Source: Clostridia bacterium (GTDB taxonomy: Bacteria; Bacillota_A; Clostridia; Christensenellales; UBA1242). From it: DNA of 5,901 bases. The DNA is taken from NCBI GenBank assembly GCA_017466005.1, contig JAFTUZ010000030.1:1-5901 (forward strand), given 5' to 3'. Shown here piece after piece: positions 4,499 to 5,901 of the stretch (the first letter of the stretch is position 1; every line of letters starts with the position of its first letter). The notes beneath the pieces are model-generated. The model searched no databases. It was given only the letters and a program-made list of their open reading frames with translations, and had not been told where the DNA came from. The translations under genes and the position numbers were made by a program.

Positions 4499-5901
4499 AT
4501 GGCTTTTGAACCTTTAATTAGGGAAATTGATACAAAAATTTTAAAAAATTTGGGAACGGCAAAAACGCAAGCAAATGTTGTTCTTTCAACCACAAATGAT
4601 AAAAAAATTGCAAGAGTATTATCTGTAAGTGCTTTACCGTGTGTGGAGTCGTTAATTCCAAATATGGGTACTGCTGCCATAGAGGGTAAAGTTAATGCTC
4701 AAGCGTTAGTTTTAACAACAGAAGGTGAGTATTTATCTTTAAGTGGAACTATAAATTATTCAGCAATGTTTAATTCTCAAATAATTATGGCAGAAAGTAA
4801 AATTTTTGGTTGTGCAAGAAGTTTAGGTAATGATAAAATTATAGCCACCGAAAATAGTATTAGTTTTATAAATTATATAGAAATCCCATTGATTATAACG
4901 CAAAATCAAATTTTAGAATATGTAGAAAGTGCTTCGGTTGCAGAACAAAAAGTAGGTTCTATGCTATATTCAGATTTAATAAATTTAAGCAACGAGAATT
5001 TTGATATAAATAATGAAATAGAACTTCCATCTTCGGTGTCAAAAGTTATTTCTACAGAAACCACAGGAATATTAAAAGATGCCATTGCTGGTAATGATAT
5101 GGTTACATTAAAAGGTGAAATTTATGTTACTTTGGTATATATGACAAACGATGAAGTGCCAAAACTTCGTTCTCAAGTATATACACAAGATTTCACACAA
5201 GAAATGCTTTTAACTGGTGTTACAACCGATAATCAAATTTCGGCAGGCATTTCTGTTTATGGTAGTACTTTTGAGGTGCAAGGTGAACTCAACAGTTCTA
5301 AAGGTGTAATTTTATTAAAAACCAATTTTAAAAGTTATATTTTTGCACAAGCCGAAAAGGTGTTAGATGTTATTGAAGATGCTTTTTGTCCTAAATATGA
5401 GTTAAAATTAGGGCATAAAAGTTATTCTAAACAAAGCATAATATGTAAAAAATATATAACAGATAAAGTTGATGGAAATATTTCACTAGATGAAAATGCT
5501 CCTAGAATAGATAAAGTTATTGCAACAACTGCTGTTAGTGCAACTATAAGTGATATAAAAATTATAGATGAAAATGTTGTTGCAAGCGGAGTGGTTTTTG
5601 CCAATGTTATTTATTTATTAGATGATGTAGGTAATACAACACAATCCATTCAAGTAGAATTACCGTATGAAACAGTAATTTTATGTGAAAATATCGATCA
5701 AGAAGATAATATTTTATTAGAAGTTGCTGTTAAAGATATTGAGGCACGAAATAAAAAATCAAAAGAAATAGATGTTTTGGCTGAAATTGGTATTAACATT
5801 ATTGTTTCTGATTTTACTAATGAAGCAATACTTTCTAATATAGAATTAGGTGAAAGAAGAAAAGAAAATTGTAGTGCTATGGGAGTTTATGTTATATCTC
5901 A
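4499..5901 (+). CDS. SPOCS (DUF3794) domain protein, C-terminus cut by window end
   Basis: The frame is open from ATG 4499 to the last base, giving 467 residues with no stop. It is beta-rich, has no signal peptide or membrane segment, and contains three SPOCS-like units at about 20-145, 180-300 and 335-445. Each has a pattern like "E(G/V)x(V/I)...VxYx" (for instance LKGEIYVTLVYM at 204-215 and ASGVVFANVIYLL at 362-374). The visible end, CSAMGVYVIS (458-467), is where proteins of this family pass into a C-terminal LysM domain, so perhaps 50-60 residues are missing. Relatives include SipL of Clostridioides difficile, a SigE-controlled mother-cell protein that works with SpoIVA in spore coat assembly; a similar spore-envelope role is inferred here. 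AAGGAGG (4485-4491), 7 bases before the ATG, is a very strong ribosome binding site. The gene follows veg by 66 bases and has its own likely SigE promoter. The exact orthology to SipL is not certain. Confidence 0.88.
   Translation, partial: MAFEPLIREIDTKILKNLGTAKTQANVVLSTTNDKKIARVLSVSALPCVESLIPNMGTAAIEGKVNAQALVLTTEGEYLSLSGTINYSAMFNSQIIMAESKIFGCARSLGNDKIIATENSISFINYIEIPLIITQNQILEYVESASVAEQKVGSMLYSDLINLSNENFDINNEIELPSSVSKVISTETTGILKDAIAGNDMVTLKGEIYVTLVYMTNDEVPKLRSQVYTQDFTQEMLLTGVTTDNQISAGISVYGSTFEVQGELNSSKGVILLKTNFKSYIFAQAEKVLDVIEDAFCPKYELKLGHKSYSKQSIICKKYITDKVDGNISLDENAPRIDKVIATTAVSATISDIKIIDENVVASGVVFANVIYLLDDVGNTTQSIQVELPYETVILCENIDQEDNILLEVAVKDIEARNKKSKEIDVLAEIGINIIVSDFTNEAILSNIELGERRKENCSAMGVYVIS

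Noticed and set aside
4462..5604. Two minus-strand open frames (4462-4680 and 5422-5604) opposite the SPOCS gene
   Set aside because: The plus-strand frame is open for the whole 1403 bases with a strong ribosome binding site and SPOCS features; the minus-strand frames have none of these.

Overview
The window is AT-rich and every gene lies on the + strand. Four features point to a spore-forming member of the Clostridia (Bacillota): a Veg homologue, a SPOCS (DUF3794) protein directly behind it, strong G-rich Shine-Dalgarno sequences, and a promoter that fits the mother-cell sigma factor SigE. Species cannot be read from the sequence. No RNA gene, CRISPR array, insertion sequence or phage module was seen.

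Layout. (1) 1-198 is the 3' end of a basic, unrecognised protein. It overlaps by 11 bases the start of a ComEC/Rec2-type metallo-beta-lactamase-fold protein (188-1423) that has a membrane segment at each end. (2) After a short intergenic region with a plausible SigA promoter comes a 176-residue protein (1510-2040). It aligns without gaps over long stretches to shikimate kinase but has lost the whole ATP-binding P-loop. A hairpin terminator (2042-2065) closes this unit. (3) A complete transketolase (2125-4083) stands alone between its own promoter region and a clear terminator (4099-4129). (4) veg (4190-4432) is followed at 66 bases by a SPOCS-domain protein (4499 to the window edge). Its reading frame is open to the last base and the window cuts it where a C-terminal LysM domain would be expected to begin.

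How the parts relate. Transketolase links glycolysis to the pentose phosphates and supplies erythrose 4-phosphate, a precursor of the shikimate pathway. The neighbouring shikimate-kinase-like protein is probably not a kinase, so a functional link is only a guess. The veg-SPOCS pair has the more interesting control region. A near-consensus SigE promoter lies between the genes, and a 16-nt inverted repeat joins the last codons of veg to the base just before the SPOCS ribosome binding site. RNA reading through from veg could therefore fold in a way that RNA started at the SigE promoter could not.

The observations most worth a second look are the P-loop-less shikimate kinase homologue and the promoter/hairpin arrangement between veg and the SPOCS gene.
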